NCBI GenBank assembly: GCA_021806235.1
Contig: JAJZXU010000018.1
Location: forward strand, 1-64,000
Source: Thermoplasmata archaeon
GTDB taxonomy: Archaea > Thermoplasmatota > Thermoplasmata > Thermoplasmatales > Thermoplasmataceae
Direction of reading: 5' to 3'
DNA length: 64,000 bases
Shown: piece by piece, positions 1 through 8,589 of the stretch
Numbering within the stretch: position 1 is the stretch's first letter
How the letters are laid out: each line of letters opens with the position of its first letter
The notes under the pieces: model-generated
Databases searched by the model: none
What the model saw: only the letters and a program-made list of their open reading frames with translations
Told to the model about the DNA's origin: nothing
Program-made: the position numbers and the translations under genes

Positions 1-17
1 ATATTGTTATTCTCCAT
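1..17 (-). CDS. start of an unidentified gene running off the window
   Basis: Only the first five codons (MENNN) are inside the window, so nothing can be said of the product. The start is supported by a strong Shine-Dalgarno sequence, AAGGAGGT, eight bases before the ATG. An alternative ATG seven bases upstream meets a stop after five codons. The gene lies downstream of, and in the same direction as, the restriction-modification gene, so the two may be co-transcribed. Confidence 0.3.
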
Positions 18-24
18 ATTTCAT

Positions 25-33
25 TACCTCCTT
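25..33 (-). promoter_or_regulatory. strong ribosome binding site
   Basis: AAGGAGGT on the minus strand, correctly spaced from the ATG at 17. It is a fuller match to the anti-Shine-Dalgarno sequence than the GGTGA sites used elsewhere in the window, which fits a gene from outside the core genome. Confidence 0.4.
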
Positions 34-148
34 GTTGGTTCAGAGAGGTATTTCCTCCTGTTATTTAATAGATTATTCTATCTGTAACAGGGGGGTTTAT
101 ATTTACACAAAATTATACACACAACCCTTCTATTGTTTGATTTTCTCC

Positions 149-3100
149 TCATTCAATATACTTCAACGCATTTGTTCCTTTTAATTCTGATTTTAGTTTA
201 TTACAAATGAAAACTTTGAACTGTAATTTCTTAGAATCAACAACAATCCCTTCGCATTCTTTTGGGCTTTTTATAACTGGTTTCAGGAATTCTTTCTCAA
301 TCATCCATTTTTTTTGTGCTTCTTCGTTTAAGTAGAAGAATTCATTTGCTCCTGTAGTAAAGCCCCTCCTAATTTTCGCCATTTTTCCTAATTCGACTAA
401 CTTCCCTTGTCCCTTCTCCAAAATCGTATAGAAAATATCTGGTGCTCTTAGGTATTTCCCGCCCCATTTATTGCCTTCATACCCGCCTGCCTTGAATCTG
501 CCGTTCTTATAATCTTCAGGATATTCCCAACCATCCTCCAGCAGGTCTTCTTGCAACATAGGAAAAATCCTGTAATCATTTGCGCTAACAATATTCTTAA
601 CCAGACCGGTAATTTCTTTTCCCTTCTCTTTAACTTTGACGTTTTCAATACTAACAAGATTTTGAGATGATAGTATCTCTTCAAAAGGCTTCTTGAACAT
701 TACAAATTTCGCAACGCTCTTAATATTTGGCCAGACCTTTTCGTTACCACCAGTCACACCATTAAACCAATCTCCTAGGCTTCTTCGTTTCGCTTCAGGT
801 GCCCCAAATAGTGCAATTATAGTATTTACATCAGCATGCGTAAAGCTCCTTTTTGGATTGTCATAGATTGCTGCTATTGGAACATACTTACATAAGAACT
901 CCTGCAATACCTTCCCATATTCAACGTCTAACCAAGAATTGGATGTGATAAAGCAGAAAGTCCCATTATTATTCAGTAAACTTAAACCATGAAAATAAAA
1001 ATAGATGTAATAATCGCTTCTCTTCCCCACATCTTTTAGGACTGGAAATCTCTCTTTAACTGATTTAATCAATTTATCTTTATACTCCTTCTTTTCCTCA
1101 GTAGTAACCTCTGATTTTATTTTATTTGGAGGTGAAATCATTTCCTGCCTAACATAAGGTGGATTCCCAATCACTATGTCAAAACCATTCTTCTCAGAAA
1201 AAATCTCAGCGAAGTCTATGTCCCAAACAAAAGGTTTTTTTTCTGGATCCTTTAAATGCTGCTTTACACTATTTAATTTCTCAATTTCTTTATTATTGGT
1301 TTCAATTTTTTGCTCATTTTCCTTAACTTTCTTCTCATCTATTACCAATTCCCCAGCCAGATTGCTCTGGGAATTGGCTATTTTTATGTTGTTTCCATAA
1401 ACCTGAATATCTACTCCAAGACTTTCAATTCTCTCATCTATAATATCCTCAAAAAGTCTTATTTCCTCCTCTCTCGCCTCTTCAGGCGTTTTGAACTTTG
1501 CAGTTGAAGAGTTTTCGAAGTATTTTCTTTTTTCCTGCTTCATGTCCTCAAGTTTTCTCTTTAAGTGAGGTTTCAAATTATTCGTCCTTAGATTGAAACT
1601 AATACCACCAATTTCCTGGACTAAGGAATCTCCGACTCTGAGATTAAGGTTAAGGTTTGGGAGGAGAGGATGTTGCCTTAATTCTTCCTTTTTGAAATCT
1701 GTCTCTACAATAAGCTGCAACCACAATCTTAGCTCAGCGGCATGTATTGCCCAGGGCATTATATCCACTCCATAGAGAGAGTATTGGATAACTCTATTCT
1801 TCAGAGAGAAGTCAGTCAAACTGCCTCCTACATGTTTGTAAACCATTCTGTAAATATCAGAAACAGCATTCAGCATTCCCACAAGGAATGCACCTGAGCC
1901 GCAAGCTGGATCAACCACAGATAGGTTGTTTAGAGTATCCTCTAATCTCCTCCATAAATTCTCTTTTGTAAACCAATTCTCAATCTCATCTTTTTCCTCA
2001 AGAAGGTCGAAAACTAAACGGTAAAATTTTTCCTTTGGTATTTCGGATAAGTTCTTTGATAGGTATTCAACAAGACTTCTCTGGCACATGAAATTCACCT
2101 CAACTCTGGGAGTGTAAAAAATGCCAAGGTCATTCCTATCGTAGATTTCATCAGCGACGTTAGCAAGGGACTCATAGACATAACCGATCATCTGGGGGTC
2201 CACGGCAACTTCTGATTCTAATGGCATATCCTCTTTTATTGTGAAATTGTAGGACTCAAAGAATTCGAGGACTTTCTGGAACATCTTGTCTGTTATGAGG
2301 ATCTTAAGGTTATCTAGATCGTTCTCTCTGAAAAGACCTCCATTAAGGTAAGGCGCATTGGAAATTACTCTCACAACGTCTTCTGGCAATCCTTTGACCT
2401 CGTTTGCTCTGTTATTAAATGCCTTTAGAAATACCTGTTTAAGCCATTTTCCATAAAATTCGTTGGAATTGTACTTTCCAAGTACTCTGTATTTTGTCCA
2501 TAGCCAGTCAACAAATTTCGGTTCTTCTAGCCAGTCTTTCTTTGATATAAAATAGATAAACATGATCCTGTTCAGGAACTGCAGAGTAAATTCGTGGGAT
2601 TCTTTGCTTGAAATCGTCTGCCTCTGTAATTCGCTTTTCAATTTGAAGAATACTTCTTTATAATCGTCAAAAAAAGCCTCTGTTACTCTTTCCACGCTGA
2701 AGGCTTTTTTCCACTTTCTCCAGACATCTCTCCATGTGGTTTTGTTTTCATATCTGAGGTTTGCTAAGGTTTCTATGACACTGTAATAAGCCTTCTTAGT
2801 TTTAATATCCTCTTTATCTACATTGAGTTTAATCAGCTTAAGTTTATGTTTCCCCGTCTCAACTTTCTCTTTATCTGGGAAGACGAAAGTTATCTCATTG
2901 TAATCGATTGTGAAAATAAGAAGGTACTGAATGTACTGCTTATCGAATGTGTTTGTGACAGATCTGATAAAGGATGGAACTAATGTAGTTGTTTCCAAAA
3001 GGAAAACTGGTAGTTTGTTGTCCACGTTTAAGATAGAATATATCTCCTTGATTCGTTCATTATCCTCCTTCCTGAATTCAAATGTAGATTTCTTTCTCTT

Positions 3101-3229
3101 GGAAGAAGGGTCAAGTATCGCATCTTCAGGAAACCCAAGGACTTTAAAAAGTTCGTAAACATCTTTTGATTCATCGATTTTAAGGGTTTGATTATATACA
3201 CTTTCCCGAAAAATAGCATCTTTTTCCAT
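149..3229 (-). CDS. type IIG (Eco57I-like) restriction-modification protein, C-terminally truncated
   Basis: 1026 residues. Type IIG proteins join a nuclease, an adenine-N6 methyltransferase and a target-recognition domain in one chain. Residues 1-400 hold the N-terminal and helical linker regions with the conserved 'MIGYVYESLANV' segment near 346. The methyltransferase core follows: AdoMet motif I DPACGSGAF near 438 and catalytic motif IV NPPY near 686. A lysine/glutamate-rich stretch sits between them. No clear N-terminal nuclease motif was identified. The chain ends with 'NALKYIE' then TGA; in relatives this point is followed by 'WGE' and a large target-recognition domain, which is absent here (reading on past the TGA gives about nine codons to the next stop). 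It probably no longer recognises its site properly. Its start lies one base from the stop of the small ORF before it. Confidence 0.85.
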   Translation of the reverse strand: MEKDAIFRESVYNQTLKIDESKDVYELFKVLGFPEDAILDPSSKRKKSTFEFRKEDNERIKEIYSILNVDNKLPVFLLETTTLVPSFIRSVTNTFDKQYIQYLLIFTIDYNEITFVFPDKEKVETGKHKLKLIKLNVDKEDIKTKKAYYSVIETLANLRYENKTTWRDVWRKWKKAFSVERVTEAFFDDYKEVFFKLKSELQRQTISSKESHEFTLQFLNRIMFIYFISKKDWLEEPKFVDWLWTKYRVLGKYNSNEFYGKWLKQVFLKAFNNRANEVKGLPEDVVRVISNAPYLNGGLFRENDLDNLKILITDKMFQKVLEFFESYNFTIKEDMPLESEVAVDPQMIGYVYESLANVADEIYDRNDLGIFYTPRVEVNFMCQRSLVEYLSKNLSEIPKEKFYRLVFDLLEEKDEIENWFTKENLWRRLEDTLNNLSVVDPACGSGAFLVGMLNAVSDIYRMVYKHVGGSLTDFSLKNRVIQYSLYGVDIMPWAIHAAELRLWLQLIVETDFKKEELRQHPLLPNLNLNLRVGDSLVQEIGGISFNLRTNNLKPHLKRKLEDMKQEKRKYFENSSTAKFKTPEEAREEEIRLFEDIIDERIESLGVDIQVYGNNIKIANSQSNLAGELVIDEKKVKENEQKIETNNKEIEKLNSVKQHLKDPEKKPFVWDIDFAEIFSEKNGFDIVIGNPPYVRQEMISPPNKIKSEVTTEEKKEYKDKLIKSVKERFPVLKDVGKRSDYYIYFYFHGLSLLNNNGTFCFITSNSWLDVEYGKVLQEFLCKYVPIAAIYDNPKRSFTHADVNTIIALFGAPEAKRRSLGDWFNGVTGGNEKVWPNIKSVAKFVMFKKPFEEILSSQNLVSIENVKVKEKGKEITGLVKNIVSANDYRIFPMLQEDLLEDGWEYPEDYKNGRFKAGGYEGNKWGGKYLRAPDIFYTILEKGQGKLVELGKMAKIRRGFTTGANEFFYLNEEAQKKWMIEKEFLKPVIKSPKECEGIVVDSKKLQFKVFICNKLKSELKGTNALKYIE

Positions 3230-3230
3230 T

Positions 3231-3470
3231 TTACAGCCTCTTTCTTAGTTCTGCAGATACGATCGACTCGTTGGATAATAATTTTTGCAACTCCATTGTG
3301 TAATATCTGTTTATCTTCTTCTTTATTGGCATGGCAAGTCCAAGATTCTGCAAGTAATTAATACTCTGGAATAACGTTGACTTGCCGACTCCCCTGAGTA
3401 ACAGATTGTTGGGTGCCGAGACTTCAACATATGCCCTGCTGGTATCATGATATTCCGGCTGTGTGGTCAT
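3231..3470 (-). CDS. small hypothetical protein, probably a gene fragment
   Basis: 79 residues, directly upstream of the restriction-modification gene and in the same direction. It contains 'LLRGVGKSTLF' (about 24-34), which resembles a P-loop of an AAA ATPase but lacks the first Gly, and then 'YLQNLGLAMPIKK', which looks like the end of a winged helix. The mixture suggests a shortened ATPase (compare the broken one at 26190-26440) rather than a complete domain. There is no well-placed promoter. It could be a real small partner of the methyltransferase; I cannot tell. Confidence 0.35.
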   Translation of the reverse strand: MTTQPEYHDTSRAYVEVSAPNNLLLRGVGKSTLFQSINYLQNLGLAMPIKKKINRYYTMELQKLLSNESIVSAELRKRL

Positions 3471-3519
3471 AAGAACATATATAATGCCTCAATAAAAAGT
3501 ATTCGATTAATAGATTAAA

Positions 3520-3591
3520 TGGACCGGCCGGGATTTGGACCCGGGCCCTCTTGCTTGCGAAGCAAGCGATCTACCGCTGATCTACCGGCCC
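3520..3591 (-). tRNA. tRNA-Ala (anticodon CGC)
   Basis: Full cloverleaf: acceptor GGGCCGG/CCGGTCC (one G-U), D-stem GATC/GATC with a GG-containing loop, anticodon stem CTTGC/GCAAG with loop TTCGCAA, five-base variable loop, T-stem CCGGG/CCCGG, discriminator A, no encoded CCA. The T-loop is TCCAAAT, so position 55 is C where nearly all tRNAs have U. The first base coincides with the last base of the rfcS stop codon, so the tRNA is probably cut from, or transcribed together with, the rfcS message. Confidence 0.92.
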
Positions 3592-4547
3592 TAATTGATT
3601 TCACTGCCGATATAAGTCAGTTTTGCAAGAAGTGCATCCATCTGAATATTATCAGTTCCACCCTCAACTATCCTGAATTCAGCTTCTGCAAGTGCCATGA
3701 TTATCCCCAGTTTCTGTTTTGGCGCTATCTGCTCATTTCTTATGGATGAATGCATACCCTTTATTATATCTATTCCTGATAAACCAAATTCTATTAACAT
3801 CTTATCCAGATAATTCCTGGCATCGTTGAAATTCCCTTCCAGTGCCATAGTTATAAGGCCTTTATACTGGTCCTTATTCACTTCACCGGATATCTCATAT
3901 ATTGATGTTGGTGTTATCTTACCTGATGATTTAACAGCCTGCAAAATATTTATTGCTTTTCTCATATCCCCATCAGAAATTTCATATATGGCATCCAGTG
4001 ATTCCTTATCTATATCAAATTTTTCATTTTCTGCTATGTATAGCAATCTTGATTCCATGCCATCCCTATCAACGGGTTTAAATCTAAAAATGACGCACCT
4101 TGATTGTATCGGTGGTATTATCTTTGATGAGTAATTACATGAAAAAATAAATCTTGTTGTATTATAAAACATTTCCATGGTTCTCCTCAAAGCTGCCTGT
4201 GCATCCCCTGTTAAATGGTCAGCCTCATCAAGAAATATAATTTTAAATCCTAAATCGTTTGATGGCCTGATCTTCGCAAAATTTTTGATATTATCCCTTA
4301 TAACATCTATACCCCTATCATTGGATGCATTTAATTCCAGGAAATTATCCTTCCATGCATCACCGAATAATGACATTGCAAGTACAATTGCAGTTGAAGT
4401 TTTTCCTGTACCCTGCGGACCGGCAAAAATTAAATGTGGTATATTTTTTTCGTTTATATATCCAGTTAACCTGTTTATGTTTTCATTTTCACCTATTACA
4501 TCAGATAATTTTGCTGGTCTGTATTTTTCTGTCCATATATTTAACAT
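3591..4547 (-). CDS. rfcS: replication factor C small subunit (clamp loader)
   Basis: 318 residues, the usual length for the archaeal small subunit. It is the AAA+ ATPase that, with the large subunit, loads the PCNA ring on primed DNA. Walker A GPQGTGKT is at 43-50, Walker B DEAD at 107-110, and the SRC sensor/arginine-finger motif near 150 ('IQSRC'); the C-terminal collar domain is helical. The start ATG is preceded by an AT-rich stretch with TATA-like elements. The tRNA-Ala gene follows immediately and shares one base with the stop codon. Confidence 0.96.
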   Translation of the reverse strand: MLNIWTEKYRPAKLSDVIGENENINRLTGYINEKNIPHLIFAGPQGTGKTSTAIVLAMSLFGDAWKDNFLELNASNDRGIDVIRDNIKNFAKIRPSNDLGFKIIFLDEADHLTGDAQAALRRTMEMFYNTTRFIFSCNYSSKIIPPIQSRCVIFRFKPVDRDGMESRLLYIAENEKFDIDKESLDAIYEISDGDMRKAINILQAVKSSGKITPTSIYEISGEVNKDQYKGLITMALEGNFNDARNYLDKMLIEFGLSGIDIIKGMHSSIRNEQIAPKQKLGIIMALAEAEFRIVEGGTDNIQMDALLAKLTYIGSEIN

Positions 4548-4677
4548 ATCATCCTAATAATTACAATCTTTATTTAAAATTATTGGATTTTTATTTATTA
4601 TTCACAATAATTTATATTATTCAAATAAAAATCTAGTTTAAATACAAAGTTTAATAAAAACATTGCAATAACTATTT

Positions 4678-5289
4678 ATGAAAAAAATTATAGTTCTTGC
4701 ATCCGGCAACGGAACGAACTTTCAGGCAATAGTTGATGCAATTGATAGCGGGGTGATAGAGGATGCAGAAATAAGCAAATTAATATGCAATAATAAAAGG
4801 GCAAATGTAATGCAGAGGGCGAGGGATAGTGGTATATTGCCTGTATTAGTTGATGCAAAAAGCAATGATTATAATAATGTGTTATCCGAAATAATATCGG
4901 GTGATAACCCGGATTTAATAGTTTTAGATGGTTATATGAAAATACTGCCAGAATTTATTATAAACAAATTTATGTATAAAATAATAAATATACATCCATC
5001 ATTATTGCCTGCATTCGGTGGAAAGGGCTATTATGGTAGAAGGGTTCATGAGGCAGTTATAAATTCAGGCACAAGGTTTTCAGGGTGTACCGTACATTTT
5101 GCAACGAATGACATAGATAACGGTCCAATAATAGACCAGAGGGCTGTAACCGTTGATGATTATGAAACACCAGAAACTTTAGAAGAAAAAATACATAAAG
5201 AAGAGCATAAATCACTGGTATTCTCAATAAATTTAATACTGAAAAATAATTATGAAATAAAAGGAAAAAGGGTCATGCATAAAGTATAA
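4678..5289 (+). CDS. purN: phosphoribosylglycinamide formyltransferase
   Basis: 203 residues. It transfers a formyl group from 10-formyl-tetrahydrofolate to GAR, the third step of purine synthesis. The family features are visible: 'ASGNGTN' at 8-14 for the phosphate, 'NIHPSLLPAF' at 104-113 with the catalytic Asn and His, and 'DIDNGPI' near 145-151 with the conserved Asp loop. The gene is alone; its last 17 bases overlap the end of the convergent LysE-type gene. Confidence 0.96.
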   Translation: MKKIIVLASGNGTNFQAIVDAIDSGVIEDAEISKLICNNKRANVMQRARDSGILPVLVDAKSNDYNNVLSEIISGDNPDLIVLDGYMKILPEFIINKFMYKIINIHPSLLPAFGGKGYYGRRVHEAVINSGTRFSGCTVHFATNDIDNGPIIDQRAVTVDDYETPETLEEKIHKEEHKSLVFSINLILKNNYEIKGKRVMHKV

Positions 5290-5833
5290 TTCCGGAATAT
5301 AAAATATATACAGCAAAGGTGAATATTATGGTAGCTGAAACAATTTTAATATATCTTTCATATTTATAGCCAAATCTATTTACTGCATATGGAAATGAAA
5401 AAATCCATATTATGATTCCTGAGAATAATCCTGCAATTGAGAATATTGATAATTCCCTCAGTAAAAAGAATCCTGCTGTGAGCCACCATAATATCTGGAA
5501 GGGATTGGTCAGTCCCATTGATAATCCTATGAAATAATTGCCCTTTTTTGATTTTGCCGGCATTCTTGATCTTAATACGGCATATCCGAGATATAGCATA
5601 AATAATCCGCCTATGATGTATATAAATTTTAATATACTTATATTTATATAATTTTTTAAGAAGTAAACTATTAAAAAGAAGGTAAAATCCGCACTCATTG
5701 CTCCGGCACCGACACTTGTACCGTGTAATTTGGATTTGAGGGATTCGTTTGCTATCACAGAATTTACAGCACCCGGTGGCCCTGCAAGTGATAAGCCCAG
5801 AACTATGCCTAATAAATATGAATAAAAGATCAC
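5273..5833 (-). CDS. LysE/RhtB-type amino-acid exporter
   Basis: 186 residues, nearly all hydrophobic, with about six membrane segments. The N-terminus 'LSLAGPPGAVNSVIANESL' carries the Gly-Pro-Pro-Gly signature of LysE translocators, which export amino acids or similar metabolites. Downstream of the ornithine-cyclodeaminase-like gene with 29 bases between, so the two may form an operon for disposing of or exchanging an amino acid. The substrate is unknown. Confidence 0.8.
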   Translation of the reverse strand: MIFYSYLLGIVLGLSLAGPPGAVNSVIANESLKSKLHGTSVGAGAMSADFTFFLIVYFLKNYINISILKFIYIIGGLFMLYLGYAVLRSRMPAKSKKGNYFIGLSMGLTNPFQILWWLTAGFFLLRELSIFSIAGLFSGIIIWIFSFPYAVNRFGYKYERYIKIVSATIIFTFAVYILYSGIILYA

Positions 5834-5862
5834 ACTGGTTTATATGATAAATATATTTTAAA

Positions 5863-6756
5863 TTATTTTATTAATTTCATATTCTTTAAAACGATATAAC
5901 CTGCTGCTATATCCTCAAGGCCTATGCCCATGGACTTAAAAACTGTTCTGCCTGTTTTATATTTATCTGTATTTATTATGAAATCCTTTAATTCTATTAT
6001 TTTATTTTTATTATTCATTTCAGTTATTTCAGCCGATTCCTTCAATGATTGTTCTAAATGTTCTGCTATAACAGTATCTGAATTATCCATAACATCACCG
6101 GCAGCCTCCCTTCTTTCTGGCAGATTTGATCCTATTAAATTTATATGGTAATGGTCAGGCAGCATTGAATAATCAAATATGGGCTTAACCGAATCTGTTA
6201 CCGATGTTATAATATCCGATTCTTTCAGTATTGATAGATTACTTACAGGTTTTATATTTAAATTAAATTTCTTTGAAAATTCCAGTGCGTGATCATAATT
6301 TCTGGAATAAACATATGCATTGCTGAAATTATATACTGTTGACATTGCTTTTAACTGTGTCTCCGCCTGAAAACCTGAACCTATTAATGTAAAATTTATA
6401 TTCTTCTTCTTTATTAGAAGTGATGTAACCATTGCGGATAATGCCCCTGTTCTTATCTGGCCTAAGGTGTTTGCATCAAATATATATACCTTTTCAGGAT
6501 CCGAAACGTCAAAGATTATTACCATAAATCTTACACCGTTTTTTGATGCCACATATGTTTTTAATCCTGCAAGATTATATTTTCCATAGTATGCAGGCAT
6601 TGTATTGAACAGCATTCCATTATTAAATATTCTATCCCTTGCATCTGCACTGGATTTTTTATTTCCATATGAAATAAATGCGCCCCTTAATTCATCTATG
6701 CACTGCTTCATATCAAGATTTTTCCTTACATCCTCATCGGTTATATAATAAATCAT
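5863..6756 (-). CDS. ornithine cyclodeaminase / mu-crystallin family dehydrogenase
   Basis: 297 residues, slightly short for the family. The N-terminal half holds the substrate residues ('TMPAYYG', 'LAGLKTY') and the C-terminal half a Rossmann fold with 'LIGSGFQAETQLKA' near 132-145 for NAD(P). Archaeal members act as alanine dehydrogenase or as imine reductases, and the sequence alone does not separate these from ornithine cyclodeaminase. The neighbouring LysE-type exporter suggests amino-acid metabolism. Confidence 0.85.
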   Translation of the reverse strand: MIYYITDEDVRKNLDMKQCIDELRGAFISYGNKKSSADARDRIFNNGMLFNTMPAYYGKYNLAGLKTYVASKNGVRFMVIIFDVSDPEKVYIFDANTLGQIRTGALSAMVTSLLIKKKNINFTLIGSGFQAETQLKAMSTVYNFSNAYVYSRNYDHALEFSKKFNLNIKPVSNLSILKESDIITSVTDSVKPIFDYSMLPDHYHINLIGSNLPERREAAGDVMDNSDTVIAEHLEQSLKESAEITEMNNKNKIIELKDFIINTDKYKTGRTVFKSMGIGLEDIAAGYIVLKNMKLIK

Positions 6757-7024
6757 TATTGATTATTACCTATTATTATTAAATATTTGTAGATTAAAAT
6801 GATATTCACCGGATAATATCAGTTTTCACTCAACAAGGATGAAATCATCAGAGGGCTGTGAGCCAGAAAATCAGAAAGGTTTAGAAGGGAATTAAAGGTT
6901 CTCGATAGAATAAAAATGAGATATAATATGCCGGTTATATCAGAAAATTCTGCAGTATTATATAAAATATCAAAAATATTGAATTATAATTTTTTTATAC
7001 CGGGAATCCAGTAAAAGCAATATT

Positions 7025-7426
7025 TTAATCTAATTTAAATTTATAGCCATATTCTATTACGCCATTTGTGCCATCTTCCCTGATTTTCCTGAATGCCATA
7101 TGTACTTTTCTGCCTATATTAACGTCATCGGGATCACAGTCAACAATCTGGGCTGTTATTACCGGTCCTTCATCAAGCTTTACCAGGGCAAGAAGGTACG
7201 GCACCTGCCTTTTAAATGCAGGAGGTGCGTCATGAACTGTTGTATACGATAAAATTTCTCCATTGCCGGAAAATTTTACCTTCTCCATTTTGCCTATTGA
7301 TTCCCTGTGGCAGTGCGGGCATATGTCCCTTGGAGGAAAATATGATTCCCCACAGTTATTGCATTTAAATCCTATCAGATTATACCTGTATTCTGTTTCT
7401 CTCCATATTCTTGATAATTCTGTCAT
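7025..7426 (-). CDS. Zn-ribbon/OB-fold protein (DUF35), acyl-CoA-handling partner
   Basis: 133 residues. A rubredoxin-like zinc ribbon is at 22-39 (Cys22, Cys25, Cys36, Cys39), followed by an OB fold ('GNGEILSYTTVHDAPP'). In archaea this protein bridges acetoacetyl-CoA thiolase and HMG-CoA synthase in one complex so that the intermediate is passed directly. The gene order here matches: its ATG is two bases after the thiolase stop, and the ribosome binding site AGGTGA lies inside the end of the thiolase gene. Confidence 0.92.
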   Translation of the reverse strand: MTELSRIWRETEYRYNLIGFKCNNCGESYFPPRDICPHCHRESIGKMEKVKFSGNGEILSYTTVHDAPPAFKRQVPYLLALVKLDEGPVITAQIVDCDPDDVNIGRKVHMAFRKIREDGTNGVIEYGYKFKLD

Positions 7427-7428
7427 AT

Positions 7429-8589
7429 TTATTCACCTAATATGTGTACTACTGATGATGCCCCGGTACCGGCCATATTATGCAACAGTGCATACCTTGC
7501 ATCCTTTATCTGCCTTTCTCCGGCCTTTTCCATTAACTGCTTATATGCGTCGACAACCTGGCCTATGCCTACTGCACCGTAGGGATCGCCCTTTGCCTTT
7601 AAGCCGCCTGATGGGTTCACCGGCAATCTCCCATTTAATTTTATATCATCATATACTAAATTTTTTGCCTTTCCCTTTTCTGCAAATCCAAGGTCTTCAA
7701 GTTCCAGTAAACCATAAATTGAGAATGAGTCGTGTACCTCCATAAATGAGATGTCATCCCTCTTTATTCCTGCCTTTTTGAATGCTTTCTCTGCTGCAAG
7801 CCTCGTTGATTTCAATGTGTATATTGATTCCCTTGAACCCACTGATAGATAATCTTCGGCAACAGCCGAACTTAAAATTTTTACACCCTCCTTTTTATTC
7901 TTTTTAACAAAATTTTCCGATGCAAGAACTATAGCAGCTGCACCATCACTTACCGGTGAACAGTCCATCATGTTCAACGGGTCTGCTACCGGTATTGAAT
8001 CCATAGCCTGCTCGACCGTTAGTTTATTTCTGTACTGTGCATCAGGATTTTTCGATGCATTTAAATGATCATTGACTGAAAACATTGATAATGCTTCCTT
8101 CTCAACATTGAAATCATTCATGTATTTTCTTGCTATTAATGCAGCCATTGCAGCCGGTGTTGCACCGAAAAATGCCTCCCATTCACGGTCGAGTATCGAG
8201 GACATCTTTTCAAGTATGCCTGACCCGTGGATATCCGTCATCTTCTCAACACCACCAACAACTACTAAATCATATTCTCCTGATTTTATGGAGAGATAAG
8301 CTTCCCTAACAGCAGCCGCACCTGAAGCCGTTGATGCCTCAACCCTTAGAGCCGGTATTCCTTCCATTGATAATCCGGAAAAATCCGCTATCAGTGCACC
8401 TATGTTTTCCTGTTCGTTAATTGTCCCTGCCAGACCGTTCGCACCGTATATAGCATCTATGTCCCTTGAATATATGCCTGCATTTTCTATTGCCTTTAAA
8501 CCGGCTTCCACCGCTAAATTCCTTAATGATTTATCCCATAATTCTCCAAACTTTGTTTCTCCTGCACCAATAATATAAACATTATTCAA
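7429..8589 (-). CDS. acetyl-CoA acetyltransferase-like (thiolase fold), catalytic residues replaced
   Basis: 386 residues from the TTG at 8589, which follows AGGTGA by five bases and gives the usual thiolase N-terminus '[15 protein letters not shown]'; a GTG at 8598 is the alternative. The SCP2-type thiolase fold is clear, including '[14 protein letters not shown]' and '[19 protein letters not shown]'. However, the place of the nucleophilic Cys (usually 'ACASG') reads 'ASTASG' near residues 85-91, and the conserved 'GHP' near the C-terminus reads 'KGDPYGAVG'. The protein may be a structural member of the HMG-CoA synthase complex rather than the condensing enzyme, or may use another mechanism. 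It overlaps the HMG-CoA synthase gene. Confidence 0.88.
   Translation of the reverse strand: MNNVYIIGAGETKFGELWDKSLRNLAVEAGLKAIENAGIYSRDIDAIYGANGLAGTINEQENIGALIADFSGLSMEGIPALRVEASTASGAAAVREAYLSIKSGEYDLVVVGGVEKMTDIHGSGILEKMSSILDREWEAFFGATPAAMAALIARKYMNDFNVEKEALSMFSVNDHLNASKNPDAQYRNKLTVEQAMDSIPVADPLNMMDCSPVSDGAAAIVLASENFVKKNKKEGVKILSSAVAEDYLSVGSRESIYTLKSTRLAAEKAFKKAGIKRDDISFMEVHDSFSIYGLLELEDLGFAEKGKAKNLVYDDIKLNGRLPVNPSGGLKAKGDPYGAVGIGQVVDAYKQLMEKAGERQIKDARYALLHNMAGTGASSVVHILGE

Noticed and set aside
6830-7015. Stop-interrupted plus-strand frame ('DEIIRGL', 'RRELKVLDRIKMRYN') that looked like a transposase remnant
   Set aside because: Short, with a stop inside, and no recognisable catalytic or helix-turn-helix motif; composition is not distinctive.
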